Source of the DNA: CAYUYV01 sp050331455
GTDB taxonomy: Bacteria > Pseudomonadota > Alphaproteobacteria > JAJFIK01
Assembly: GCA_050331455.1 (NCBI GenBank)
Contig: JBHJGV010000043.1
Coordinates: 1-64,000, forward strand
Direction of reading: 5' to 3'
DNA length: 64,000 nucleotides
Numbering within the stretch: position 1 is the first letter of the stretch; the number at the start of each line of letters is the position of its first letter. Under the pieces are notes generated by a model. It saw only the letters and a program-made list of their open reading frames with translations. It was not told the DNA's origin and ran no database searches. Both the position numbers and the translations under genes were made by a program. Below, piece after piece: positions 27,200 through 37,100 of this stretch.

Positions 27200-27877
27200 T
27201 CATTCATCCCAGCCGTCGGGCTGTTCGAAGCGGAACAGGGAGCGCGGCAGCTTCATGCCCTCCTTGACGTCCTTCAGCGTGATCGTGGTCTCAACGCCCT
27301 GGGCGTCGATGATCACCCACTGGCGCAAGGCCAGGGTCGGCTCCTCATGGATCAAGGTGATCTGACCCGCGGCGACGCCTTCGTCCTCCCGGGCCGTGAT
27401 GAAGAGCCGATCGTCCCGCCGCTCGACAGAGATGATGTCCACGTCGTCGGCGAGGTCGATCTTGCGGGCCAGGATGACCTTCAGCGGCGTGGCGCTGAGC
27501 GGATAGGTGTTCACGGTCTCAAGCTGCTTGTCGATCACGGCCACCACAGTGCCGTCGGCGACCAGTTCGATTGTGGCGGGCGGGTCGTAAACAAACCGCA
27601 GACGCCCGGGCTTGCGCATCCAGAATTGTCCGCCGCCCAGGCCCTGGTCGGACACCTGGAAGAAGCGGCCCTGCATGGTCTTGATGCCGTTGAGATATTT
27701 GCTGACCCGGTCGAGATCCGTCAGGTCCCGTTCGCTCAAATGGTCGTTGCGGTCCGCTGCCAGGGCCGCCGGTACGATGCCTCCGGTCTCGAAGGCGGAT
27801 GCCGCCACAAAAAGCAGGGCCACGGAGAGGAGCAGGCGCATCGCAGCGGCGCGCGCCCGGTCGTGCAAAATCGGCAT
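27200..27877 (-). CDS. lolA: LolA-family outer membrane lipoprotein carrier protein
   Basis: This 225-residue periplasmic protein ferries lipoproteins from the LolCDE complex to the outer membrane. After a signal sequence (hydrophobic LLLSVALLFVAASAF, cleavage near AALAAD) come family features: VSKYLNGIKTMQGRFFQV, FWMRKPGRLRFVYDPPATIELVADGTVVAVID, and a C-terminal VIIDAQGVETTITLKDV. The ATG at 27877 is one choice; ATG 27841 would give a tighter signal peptide, and a TTG at 27892 is unlikely. It sits between ftsK (124 bases upstream) and the GS-family gene, an order common in alphaproteobacteria for ftsK-lolA. Confidence 0.9.
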   Translation of the reverse strand: MPILHDRARAAAMRLLLSVALLFVAASAFETGGIVPAALAADRNDHLSERDLTDLDRVSKYLNGIKTMQGRFFQVSDQGLGGGQFWMRKPGRLRFVYDPPATIELVADGTVVAVIDKQLETVNTYPLSATPLKVILARKIDLADDVDIISVERRDDRLFITAREDEGVAAGQITLIHEEPTLALRQWVIIDAQGVETTITLKDVKEGMKLPRSLFRFEQPDGWDE

Positions 27878-28000
27878 GTCGGCAATCCCCAAGAGCGTTG
27901 ACGGCGACCGGCGGCGCGGGAGTCGCGCCCGCCGGCTTCACGCATGATAGGGACTGGCCCTTTGCGGCGAAACAGGGACTTGTTCCGCGGCAAAACCCGG

Positions 28001-31000
28001 TCAGTCGTCCTGTTCCTCGTGCTCGGGCAGCAGGACTTCGCGTTTTCCCACATGGTTGGCAGGGCTGATCATGCCTTCTTCTTCCATGCGCTCGATCAGG
28101 CGAGCGGCCCGGTTGTAGCCGATCTGCAGCTTGCGCTGGATGTAGCTGGTGGAGGCTTTCCGGTCCCGGGCCACGATCGCCACTGCCCGGTCGAACAGGT
28201 CATCTCCGGTATCCTCGCCCGAATTGCCGGAAATGAGATCGAAGAAGCTCTCGGTCTCCCCGTCCTCGGTCTCCTCCAGGATCGCATCCACATAGGCCGG
28301 CTGTCCCTGGTCCTTCAGATAGCCAACCACGTCCTCGACTTCCGCGTCCGACACGAAGGGGCCGTGGACCCGGCGGATCCGTCCGCCCCCGGCCATATAG
28401 AGCATGTCGCCCTGGCCGAGGAGCTGTTCGGCACCCTGTTCGCCGAGGATCGTGCGGCTGTCGATCTTGGAGGTCACCTGAAAACTGATCCGGGTGGGGA
28501 AGTTCGCCTTGATCGTGCCCGTGATGACGTCGACGCTCGGCCGCTGGGTGGCGGTGATCAGGTGGATGCCGGCGGCCCGGGCCATCTGTGCCAGGCGCTG
28601 CACCGCCGTCTCGATATCCTTTCCGGCGACCATCATCAGGTCCGCCATCTCGTCCACGACCACGACGATGAACGGCATGGCCTCCAGCGGCAGGACTTCT
28701 TCCTCGAAGATCGGCTCACCGGTTTCCTTGTCGAAGCCCGTCTGGACGCTGCGGGTCAGCACTTCGTCCCGCTCCGCCGCCTCGGCAATGCGCTCATTGA
28801 AGCCCTTGATGTTCCGGACCCCAAGCTTCGACATTTTCTTGTAGCGGTCTTCCATCTCCCGCACGACCCATTTGAGGGCGACGATGGCCTTTTTGGGGTC
28901 CGTCACCACGGGGGTCAGCAGGTGGGGAATACCCTCATAGACCGACAGTTCCAGCATTTTCGGGTCAATGAGGATCAGCTTGCACTGGCTCGGCGGCATC
29001 CGATAGAGCAGCGACAGGATCATCGTGTTGATGGCCACGGACTTGCCCGAGCCGGTCGTCCCCGCAATCAGCAGGTGGGGCATGTTCGCCAGATCCACAA
29101 TGACCGCATCGCCGCTGATCTGTTTGCCGAGCGCCAAGGCGAGCCGGCTTGAGGTCTTCTCATAGTTCGGCGAGGCCAGCAGTTCACGCAGAAAGACGAG
29201 TTCCCGCTTCTTGTTGGGCAGTTCGATGCCGATGGCGTTGCGCCCGGGAATGACGGCCACCCGGGCCGAGACGGCACTCATGGACCGGGCGATGTCGTCG
29301 GCAAGGCCGATGACGCGGGATGACTTGATGCCCGGTGCCGGCTCCAACTCGTAAAGCGTGACCACCGGACCCGGATGGATATTGATGATCTCTCCGCGCA
29401 CGCCGAAATCCTGAAGCACCGTCTCAAGCTGGCGGGCATTGTCCTCCAGATAAAGATCGAATTCCGGATCCGAGGCCGCCCGGTCCCGGGGCTCCTGGAG
29501 CAGGTCAAGGGGCGGCAGGCCATAACTTGAGGACTCAAGATCCAGAATGTCGCCCGGCCGCCCGGCCGGGCCATCCCGCTCGCCGCGCGTCCGGGGCCGG
29601 GGTGAAAAAATGGTGCGCGGTGGGGGCGTGGGCGCTGCGGTCGGCGCCGGCGCGGCGCGCGACGGGGCAGCGGCTTCGCGCGTCTGCTCCCGAGACAGCC
29701 TGGGCTCCGGGATCGGATCGGCCCTTTCCTGGTCCCGATCCCGATCTGAATCTCTGTCCCCGGCCTGCGGCGTGCCGGCCGACTGTATATCCATCGCGGC
29801 CGTGTCGGATGCCGGCGCAACGCGCCTTTCGGACCGGGACGCTTCGGGGCCCCGTTCCGTCGCCTTCAGAGTGCGGATCGCAGCAAAAGTGCGCGGCGGC
29901 ATGGGCGGATCCATCAGGGGATCGGCAATGCTGACACCGCGATCCGACAGATCGCCCCCGTCGATATCTGCCGGATCTGGCCCATCGTCTTCATCCATCA
30001 GGACGTCGCGGTCCTCCGGCTCCTCGCCATAGGGGCTCTCGACCCGATCCATCTCAGCCCAGGGCGGCTCGGAGGCCGATGTCTCCTCCCCATAAGGCTC
30101 GTCCCGGTGCGTCCGATTGGCCGCCATGGGGGGAGGGGAGGGGGGCTGCGCGGCTCCGTGCGGCCGTGGCGCATGACCATCCGAAACCAGTCCTTCGGCG
30201 TCATCGGTCCAGACGTCGTCGTCGTCCCAATTGCCGTCGTCGTCCGATCCGTCCAGCGTCGCCGGGAAGGGTGCGCCTCGCCCATGGTCCGCAGTCTGCT
30301 CCGTGTCGGGACCATGGCTGCGATAACGGCCCGTGCCAGCGAAGGTGGGCTGTTCCGGCGCCCCATCCGGCATGCCCCTCACATGGAGGGCGGCATCGTC
30401 ATCTTCGGCGGCCCAGTCCGATGCATCGCTCCGGTCGAAGGCCGGTTCATAGGACTCCGGCGCCACATCAATGGGCGCGTAGTCGTAGGATGGCCTCTCG
30501 GCGGCAAACCGGTCCCGGACCGCATCGACGCTCGGCTCGCGCCGGTGATAGCGGTCCGCGTAGCGATCCGGTGCCGGCGGATCGATGGCCTCGGCCTCGA
30601 TGGGATCGGAGGTTTCCGGCTCGGTGTCGCCGTGGCCGGTCCAGGGCGTGGCAACGAGGTCGAAGGCGGGTTCGGGCTCCCCGGGCGCGGTTGATTGGGG
30701 ATGGCCGGAGGCCTTCGGGTGGAGCGGGCGTCGGGCGCTCTGCCAACCGCCGCGCTCGGGCACATTGGGGTGTTCGGCCGCCCGGAGGGCGTGGTCCTCG
30801 GCTCCGGAACCGAGATAGGTGTCCTCGAACACCGGGTCGCGGTCCGGATAGTGGGTACCGGCATGTTCGAGCGCCGGCCGGGGCGGCTCGTCGACCGGCT
30901 CCCGGCGGGCCCAGGGCATGGCGCCGAACAGGCCGGCGAGGGCTGCCGCCCAGCGCTGCCACCAGCTCAGATCCACCGGATCGGCGGCAGCCGCGGTTTC

Positions 31001-31648
31001 CGTCGCGGCCATGCGGGCCCGCTCGGCGCGCCGGCGCCCACGCATCTGCCAGCGATAGTCCGTGACCCGCACACCGACGGCGACCGCGAAGGTCACCAGG
31101 GCAAAGACAGCCGCCAGGATCCCGGCGAACAGGCGCAGACTGCGGGGATCGGTGATGCCGAGCCAGGTCGCCGCGCCGATGAGGTTCTGGTAGATCGCGT
31201 CTCCGATCCATCCGCCCATGGACGTCTCCAGCGGGGCCGGGGCCTGGATCGGCAGGCTTGCGGCCAGGGCGCTGGCGCACAGGCCCGACACCATCCAGCA
31301 CAGCAGACGGGTGGCATAATCGCCGGGCCCCTGCTTGGCCATGAACCACCAGCCGGCCACCGCGATGGGCGGCACGAAGGCAATGGCACCCAGTCCCACC
31401 GTCTGCATGACGATATCGGCGAAGTAAGATCCGGGCCGGCCCAGGAGATTCCAGGGTTGTTCCGGTGTGGCGTTGTTGAAGCTGGGATCCAGAGGCGAGA
31501 AGGTGGACAGGGCCAGGGTCATGGCCACACCCGCGAGGATCAGGCCAAGACCGATGACTTCCATCAGGCGGTCCCGGGCGAACAGCAGGCTGGCATGCCC
31601 CAGCCGCCTAAAGACACCCGGTTGGTCCTGAAAACTCGATCCAATCAT
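28001..31648 (-). CDS. ftsK: DNA translocase FtsK
   Basis: This 1215-residue protein couples chromosome segregation to division. Four membrane helices occupy about residues 25-200. A very long acidic, Pro/Asp/Glu-rich linker (about 220-690) follows, with no fold. Then the motor domain with Walker A (GTTGSGKSVAIN), Walker B region (PFIVVVVDEMADLMM) and TATQRPSVDVITG, and a C-terminal winged-helix gamma domain (STSYIQRKLQIGYNRAARLIERMEEEGMI) that reads KOPS-like sequences. The ATG at 31648 has AGGGAG five to six bases upstream; an in-frame start at 31684 lies inside a duplicated leader sequence. It precedes lolA. Confidence 0.96.
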   Translation of the reverse strand: MIGSSFQDQPGVFRRLGHASLLFARDRLMEVIGLGLILAGVAMTLALSTFSPLDPSFNNATPEQPWNLLGRPGSYFADIVMQTVGLGAIAFVPPIAVAGWWFMAKQGPGDYATRLLCWMVSGLCASALAASLPIQAPAPLETSMGGWIGDAIYQNLIGAATWLGITDPRSLRLFAGILAAVFALVTFAVAVGVRVTDYRWQMRGRRRAERARMAATETAAAADPVDLSWWQRWAAALAGLFGAMPWARREPVDEPPRPALEHAGTHYPDRDPVFEDTYLGSGAEDHALRAAEHPNVPERGGWQSARRPLHPKASGHPQSTAPGEPEPAFDLVATPWTGHGDTEPETSDPIEAEAIDPPAPDRYADRYHRREPSVDAVRDRFAAERPSYDYAPIDVAPESYEPAFDRSDASDWAAEDDDAALHVRGMPDGAPEQPTFAGTGRYRSHGPDTEQTADHGRGAPFPATLDGSDDDGNWDDDDVWTDDAEGLVSDGHAPRPHGAAQPPSPPPMAANRTHRDEPYGEETSASEPPWAEMDRVESPYGEEPEDRDVLMDEDDGPDPADIDGGDLSDRGVSIADPLMDPPMPPRTFAAIRTLKATERGPEASRSERRVAPASDTAAMDIQSAGTPQAGDRDSDRDRDQERADPIPEPRLSREQTREAAAPSRAAPAPTAAPTPPPRTIFSPRPRTRGERDGPAGRPGDILDLESSSYGLPPLDLLQEPRDRAASDPEFDLYLEDNARQLETVLQDFGVRGEIINIHPGPVVTLYELEPAPGIKSSRVIGLADDIARSMSAVSARVAVIPGRNAIGIELPNKKRELVFLRELLASPNYEKTSSRLALALGKQISGDAVIVDLANMPHLLIAGTTGSGKSVAINTMILSLLYRMPPSQCKLILIDPKMLELSVYEGIPHLLTPVVTDPKKAIVALKWVVREMEDRYKKMSKLGVRNIKGFNERIAEAAERDEVLTRSVQTGFDKETGEPIFEEEVLPLEAMPFIVVVVDEMADLMMVAGKDIETAVQRLAQMARAAGIHLITATQRPSVDVITGTIKANFPTRISFQVTSKIDSRTILGEQGAEQLLGQGDMLYMAGGGRIRRVHGPFVSDAEVEDVVGYLKDQGQPAYVDAILEETEDGETESFFDLISGNSGEDTGDDLFDRAVAIVARDRKASTSYIQRKLQIGYNRAARLIERMEEEGMISPANHVGKREVLLPEHEEQDD

Positions 31649-31654
31649 CCCTGT

Positions 31655-31692
31655 CTCCCTGGCACTTGTCCTGCTCCCTGGCACTTGTCCTG
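31655..31692 (-). repeat. Perfect 19-bp tandem duplication carrying the ftsK ribosome binding site
   Basis: On the minus strand CAGGACAAGTGCCAGGGAG occurs twice head to tail (31674-31692 and 31655-31673) with no mismatch. The AGGGAG at the end of each copy is the ftsK ribosome binding site; only the copy nearest the ATG at 31648 is correctly spaced. Confidence 0.9.
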
Positions 31693-31909
31693 CAGGGTGT
31701 CATACGCGGCCCTGTCCGTGGCGGTGCGGACGGACCCTCACTCGAACCGGACGCTGTCTATCGGCATCAAAGCCGGCAGGTCGTTTCCGCCCTGGGCCGC
31801 CCGGTGTAACGGCGGCCGAGGGCGTGGAGATGCGGTCATCCCATCCCGAAAAAGCTGTGGTACACCGTGCAGATCCGGTGGGGCCGGACCCGCGCAGCCG
31901 GTGGTGGAT

Positions 31910-33169
31910 TTACCCTCCAACTGTGGCGATGAGGCGGCTCAGGGCGTCCTGCGTGACCGTCTCGTCATGCACGAGGGCGACGCGGATATAGTCATGGCCC
32001 GGATTGTCCGCGCCGTGGCGACCGTGTCCGCGCGCAAGATAGGCCCCGGGCAGGACTCGCACACCGGTCTCCCGCCACAAATGCAGCGTGGCCTGCTCGC
32101 CGCTCAGCCCCACCCGCGACATGTCGAGCCACAGGAAAAATCCGCCCGGCGGCCGGAAAAAGCCGAAGCGATCGGCAAAATGCTCCGCAGCCCAATCGAG
32201 TTTGCGGGTGTAGAGGGCCCGGTTCGCCTCCACATGGGTATCCTCGCGCCACACTGCGGCGGCGGCGGCCTGGATGGGCAGGGGCGAGGGCGCCCCGCCA
32301 TAGCTGCGCAGCTTCCGGAAGCGGGCGATGAGCAATGGGTCGCCGGCGACGAACCCGCAGCGCAGGCCCGGAAGGTTCGACCGTTTGGAGAGAGAATGGA
32401 ACGCCAGTATGCGCGCGGGCGGGGTGCCCCGGGCATGGGCGGTCTCCAGAATGCCCGTCGGCGGGCCGGCGTCATAGATCTCCGCATAGCACTCATCGGC
32501 GAAGACGAAAAAATCGTGGGCCTGTGCCAGTTCCAACAGCCGGCCCCAATAGGCGCCATCCGCGACCGTACCCTGAGGATTGGCGGGCGAGCACAGATAG
32601 ACCGCTGCCGTGCGTGCCAGAAGATCCTCCGGCAGCGCCTCGAGATCCGGCAGGTGCCCCGTCGCGGCCGTCGCATCGAGGAAGACGGGCTCGGCGCCGA
32701 TGGAAACGGCGGCGGCGGCATAGCATTGATAGAACGGGTTCGGCATCAGGATGGCTGGCCGGTCGCTCCGGTCCGCCTTGTGGCCAGCCAGGGTCTGGGC
32801 CGCCATGAACAGGCCTTCCCGCGTCCCGTTGAGCGCGATCACATGGGTACGCGGATCGATCCAGCCTTCCGAAAGGCCGTAGCGGCGGTTCAGCCAGCCC
32901 GTGACCGCATCGAGATGATCCGGCGTTCCGGCCGGCGGGGGATAGCGCCCGTAGCCCGCGGCCTCCCGCGCCAGGATCTCGGTCACCATGGGTGGAAAGG
33001 CGTGTTTCGGCTCGCCCAGGGCAAGGTCGATCGGCACGGCCCCCGGCTCGGTACCGGCCAACAGGCCGGCGAGCCTCGGAAAGGCGTAATCGGGCAGACG
33101 GTCGAACGTCCACGGATCGGATGCGGTGCCGGGCTCCGACACGCTTTCAGACCCGGCCCTCACCTGCAT
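31910..33169 (-). CDS. PLP-dependent aminotransferase class I/II (DapC-like)
   Basis: This 419-residue aminotransferase has the fold-type I motifs: LGEPKHAFPP at the N-terminal substrate site, ALNGTREGLF, CSPANPQGTVADG, VFADECYAEI, and the PLP lysine in SLSKRSNLPGLRCGFVAGD. It resembles N-succinyldiaminopimelate or LL-diaminopimelate aminotransferases of the lysine/peptidoglycan pathway. The assignment to DapC is a family-level guess. I chose the ATG at 33169; the frame runs open to 33451 through non-coding repeat-bearing sequence without family character. It lies upstream of ftsK on the same strand, a neighbourhood seen in other alphaproteobacteria. Confidence 0.87.
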   Translation of the reverse strand: MQVRAGSESVSEPGTASDPWTFDRLPDYAFPRLAGLLAGTEPGAVPIDLALGEPKHAFPPMVTEILAREAAGYGRYPPPAGTPDHLDAVTGWLNRRYGLSEGWIDPRTHVIALNGTREGLFMAAQTLAGHKADRSDRPAILMPNPFYQCYAAAAVSIGAEPVFLDATAATGHLPDLEALPEDLLARTAAVYLCSPANPQGTVADGAYWGRLLELAQAHDFFVFADECYAEIYDAGPPTGILETAHARGTPPARILAFHSLSKRSNLPGLRCGFVAGDPLLIARFRKLRSYGGAPSPLPIQAAAAAVWREDTHVEANRALYTRKLDWAAEHFADRFGFFRPPGGFFLWLDMSRVGLSGEQATLHLWRETGVRVLPGAYLARGHGRHGADNPGHDYIRVALVHDETVTQDALSRLIATVGG

Positions 33170-33202
33170 GCCATCAGCCCCATGATGTTTTGAACCGTGA
33201 TT

Positions 33203-33241
33203 GTTGCGACCGGAGAGTGTTGCGACCGGAAAGTGTTGCAA
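33203..33241. repeat. 16-bp tandem repeat, about 2.4 copies
   Basis: GTTGCGACCGGAGAGT, then GTTGCGACCGGAAAGT, then a partial GTTGCAA. It lies 34-72 bases upstream of the aminotransferase start codon. Confidence 0.75.
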
Positions 33242-33339
33242 AACGCAAAAGCCGTGGAGAGGTGGGGTCCGGTATTCCACCGGAGTCAGACGATCGTTAC
33301 ACCAAAGATCGCGGGGGTGCAATCGGCTGGATACGGAAT

Positions 33340-33368
33340 GGCCCTCCCGATTGTCCACCGGAAGGGCC
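33340..33368. terminator. Hairpin downstream of amtB
   Basis: GGCCCTCCCG and CGGAAGGGCC form a 10-bp stem with one wobble pair around a 9-base loop. It lies 31 bases beyond the amtB stop, so it probably ends that transcript, although the T-run (GTTTTG) is on the plus-strand side rather than the minus side. Confidence 0.5.
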
Positions 33369-33398
33369 GTTTTGTGCCAATTCAAGACGTTTTGCCGG

Positions 33399-34772
<1,374 letters not shown>

Positions 34773-34814
34773 ATACCCCTCCTCATGTGAGGTCCTCTCC
34801 CCGGGGCATTCACT

Positions 34815-35153
34815 TTACAGCGCATCGGCATCCGTTTCTCCGGTGCGGATGCGGACGGAATGCTCCACGTCGAGGACAAAAATCTTCCCGTCACCGATCT
34901 TGCCGGTCTGGGCATGGCTCTGGATGGTCTCGATGGCCCGGTCCACCAGATCGTCCGGCACCACCACCTCCAGCTTCAATTTCGGCAGAAAGCTGATGGC
35001 GTATTCAGCGCCGCGATAAATCTCCGTGTGCCCCTTCTGGCGTCCATAGCCGCGCACCTCGGACACGGTGAGGCCGGCGGCGCCGATGGCCGTGAGCGCT
35101 TCGTGGACCTCGTCCAGCTTGAACGGTTTGATGACGGCCATGACCAGCTTCAT
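34815..35153 (-). CDS. glnK: Nitrogen regulatory protein P-II (GlnK)
   Basis: This 112-residue P-II signal protein binds ATP/ADP and 2-oxoglutarate and reports nitrogen status. The uridylylation site is Tyr51 in the T-loop (GHTEIYRGAEY), and the C-terminal TGKIGDGKIFV segment is the ATP-binding signature. Start ATG 35153 is preceded by AAGGAG at five bases. The pairing with amtB identifies it as the GlnK-type member that gates the transporter. A possible sigma-54 promoter lies about 140 bases upstream. Confidence 0.97.
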   Translation of the reverse strand: MKLVMAVIKPFKLDEVHEALTAIGAAGLTVSEVRGYGRQKGHTEIYRGAEYAISFLPKLKLEVVVPDDLVDRAIETIQSHAQTGKIGDGKIFVLDVEHSVRIRTGETDADAL

Positions 35154-35293
35154 GGGACTCTCCTTGTAATCCGCCGCCCGGCCCGCAGGTCCGGTCAGGC
35201 AACGGCGCTCATGCAACGAAACTCATGCAAGTGAGCAGGATGGCGTCCCCGGGGTGCCGACGTCATTCGGCCGGTCTTTTTCCCGAGGGTCAC

Positions 35294-35308
35294 GCTAGGC
35301 AAGCGCCA
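35294..35308 (-). promoter_or_regulatory. Possible sigma-54 (-24/-12) promoter for glnK-amtB
   Basis: On the minus strand TGGCGCTTGCCTAGC has the GG-N10-GC spacing of an RpoN promoter, with a good -24 box (TGGCGC vs TGGCAC) and a weaker -12 box (TAGC vs TTGC). glnK-amtB operons are commonly NtrC/RpoN dependent. Closer to the gene, a direct repeat CTCATGCAA (35208-35216 and 35222-35230) may be another site. Confidence 0.35.
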
Positions 35309-35354
35309 CCGCTGCTGCAACGGTTCAGCGCAAATTTCGTGCGCATCGCGGTGG

Positions 35355-36740
35355 TCAGCGCGACAAAACCGCTTCTGCTGCGACTGCAAGACGCAGAAGG
35401 GCGGCTTCGCCACCGGGGCCAGCGACGAGCTGAAGCCCCACGGGCAAAGCCGGCGCCGTCCCGTCGGGGGCGGTAAATCCGGCGGGAATGCTGATGGCGC
35501 ACAGCCCCAGACCGTTGGCCGGCGATGTGAGCATGAGGGCCGAGCGATTGGCGGCGGTATAGGCCGCCTCGTCATGCTCAAGGTCGGCGATCGGCGCAGG
35601 CCGGGCCGCGGTGGTGGGCAGGGCCACGGCGAGGCCGCCCGCCAGGCGGTCCGCCGCATCCCGTGCCACCTGACGCAGCTCTGCGAGATATCCCGCCAAG
35701 CCGATTGCGGTGCCACCGTCGGCTTCCGCGATCCGATTGGCCACGAAGCGGTACATCTCGCTGGGGCGCGCCTCGACCGCGTCGCGCCACACGGCGGAGG
35801 CCTCGGGCACGCCGGGCACCCCGTGTTTGCGGGCAAGGCCGCGCAGGACGTCGAAAGGGGCAAAACGGCCCCGCATCACCTGGGCTCCGGCCTTGGACAA
35901 TGCCTCAAGGGCCGCCTCATAGGGTGCCAGGACTGAGGTTTCGACGGCACTGAGCGCCTCGGCGGGCAGGGCCAGGATCCGGCGCCCGGCGATCCGGCTG
36001 CCTGCAAGATCCACGGGCTTTTGACCGGCCAGCACCGCATGGAGGGCGGCCGCATCGACAACGCAGGTCGCCAGGGGGCCCACGGTATCGAGGCTCGGCA
36101 CGAGGGGCACGATGCCGTCGGTGGGGATCAGGCCGGCGGTCGTCTTCAGGCCGACCAGATTGTTCCAGGCCGCCGGAATGCGCACCGATCCCCCCGTATC
36201 CGTGCCCACGCCGAGGGGACACAACCCGCGAGCGATGGCGACGGCCGTGCCGCTGGATGAGCCGCCCGGAACCCGGGGCGTGGTGGCATCGAAGGCGTTC
36301 GCGGGCGTGCCCGTGACGGGATTGATGCCAAGGCCGGAAAAGGCAATCTCGGTCAGGTTCGTCTTGCCGAGAAACACCGCGCCCGCAAGTGTGGCCCGGG
36401 ACAGCACAGGCGCGTCCCGATCCGGCACATGGTTCTGGAGCAGGCGGCTTCCGGCGGCCGTGACGGCCCCGCCGGTCTCCACATTGTCTTTCCAGGCTAT
36501 GGGCACGCCGTCGAGCGGTCCCCGCCGCAGGCCGGCTTTCGCGCGTTGCCATGCCGCGTGCGCTTCCGCACGCGTGCGCTCGGGAAGGAGATGAACGAAG
36601 ATCCGGTGCTCGGGATCAAGGGTCCCAATCCGGGCGAGGGCCTGTTCGGCGATTTCGATCGGGTTCGCTGCGCCCCGTTCGATGGCCGCCCCCAGGGCCA
36701 GGGCCGGTGCCCCTGCGTCTGCCGAACCGGTCTCGGACAT
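35355..36740 (-). CDS. Amidase (amidase signature family)
   Basis: This 461-residue hydrolase cleaves C-N amide bonds with a Ser-cisSer-Lys triad. The lysine is in PIAWKDNVETGG, the cis-serine and nucleophile region in PGGSSSGTAVAIARGL and GTDTGGSVRIPAAWNNLVGLK. The length and the C-terminal GLPAISIPAGF-like block (LCAISIPAGFTAPDG) fit stand-alone amidases such as allophanate or aryl-amide hydrolases. It is not GatA, since no gatB or gatC is near. The substrate is unknown. Start ATG 36740 has GGAGGAG upstream. It is divergent from a small membrane-protein gene, with starts 43 bases apart. Confidence 0.88.
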   Translation of the reverse strand: MSETGSADAGAPALALGAAIERGAANPIEIAEQALARIGTLDPEHRIFVHLLPERTRAEAHAAWQRAKAGLRRGPLDGVPIAWKDNVETGGAVTAAGSRLLQNHVPDRDAPVLSRATLAGAVFLGKTNLTEIAFSGLGINPVTGTPANAFDATTPRVPGGSSSGTAVAIARGLCPLGVGTDTGGSVRIPAAWNNLVGLKTTAGLIPTDGIVPLVPSLDTVGPLATCVVDAAALHAVLAGQKPVDLAGSRIAGRRILALPAEALSAVETSVLAPYEAALEALSKAGAQVMRGRFAPFDVLRGLARKHGVPGVPEASAVWRDAVEARPSEMYRFVANRIAEADGGTAIGLAGYLAELRQVARDAADRLAGGLAVALPTTAARPAPIADLEHDEAAYTAANRSALMLTSPANGLGLCAISIPAGFTAPDGTAPALPVGLQLVAGPGGEAALLRLAVAAEAVLSR

Positions 36741-36782
36741 GGCACTCTCTCCTCCCTGTCTGCGCATCCGTGGAGATCATGC

Positions 36783-37037
36783 ATGAAGTTCGTGTTCGCG
36801 TTCACCCTTGCCATCATGCTGGGCATGGTGGCCGGGTTCGGCGTTGCCGCGTATTCCGGTGATCCCACGGCCGCGACCATTGCGGGTGCGGTGACGGGAC
36901 TTGCGGTCTTTATCATCGAGCGACCCGGCAAACGGCGCCGGCGGCGTGGTAGGGGCCCGTCCGGCGATGGGCCTCAGGACCGGGACAGTTGGTGGTCCGA
37001 TGGCGGTGAGGGTAACGGTGATGGCGGCGGCGATTGA
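36783..37037 (+). CDS. Small two-helix membrane protein with charged tail
   Basis: I do not recognise this 84-residue protein. It has two hydrophobic segments (about residues 3-23 and 30-46) followed by a strongly basic patch (GKRRRRRGRG) and a Gly/Asp/Ser-rich tail. GGAG lies seven bases before the ATG at 36783, which supports translation. It precedes the UbiH-type monooxygenase gene by 63 bases on the same strand. A role as a small inner-membrane protein is all that can be said. Confidence 0.6.
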   Translation: MKFVFAFTLAIMLGMVAGFGVAAYSGDPTAATIAGAVTGLAVFIIERPGKRRRRRGRGPSGDGPQDRDSWWSDGGEGNGDGGGD

Positions 37038-37100
37038 CGCCGCGGCCGTGTGATCGGTGGTGTGTTCAGGATCAAGACGATGATCAAAGGGAGTGAGGCC

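Noticed and set aside
30695..33193. Plus-strand frame of 832 codons opposite ftsK and the aminotransferase gene
   Set aside because: A shadow of two certain genes on the other strand, with no domain character.
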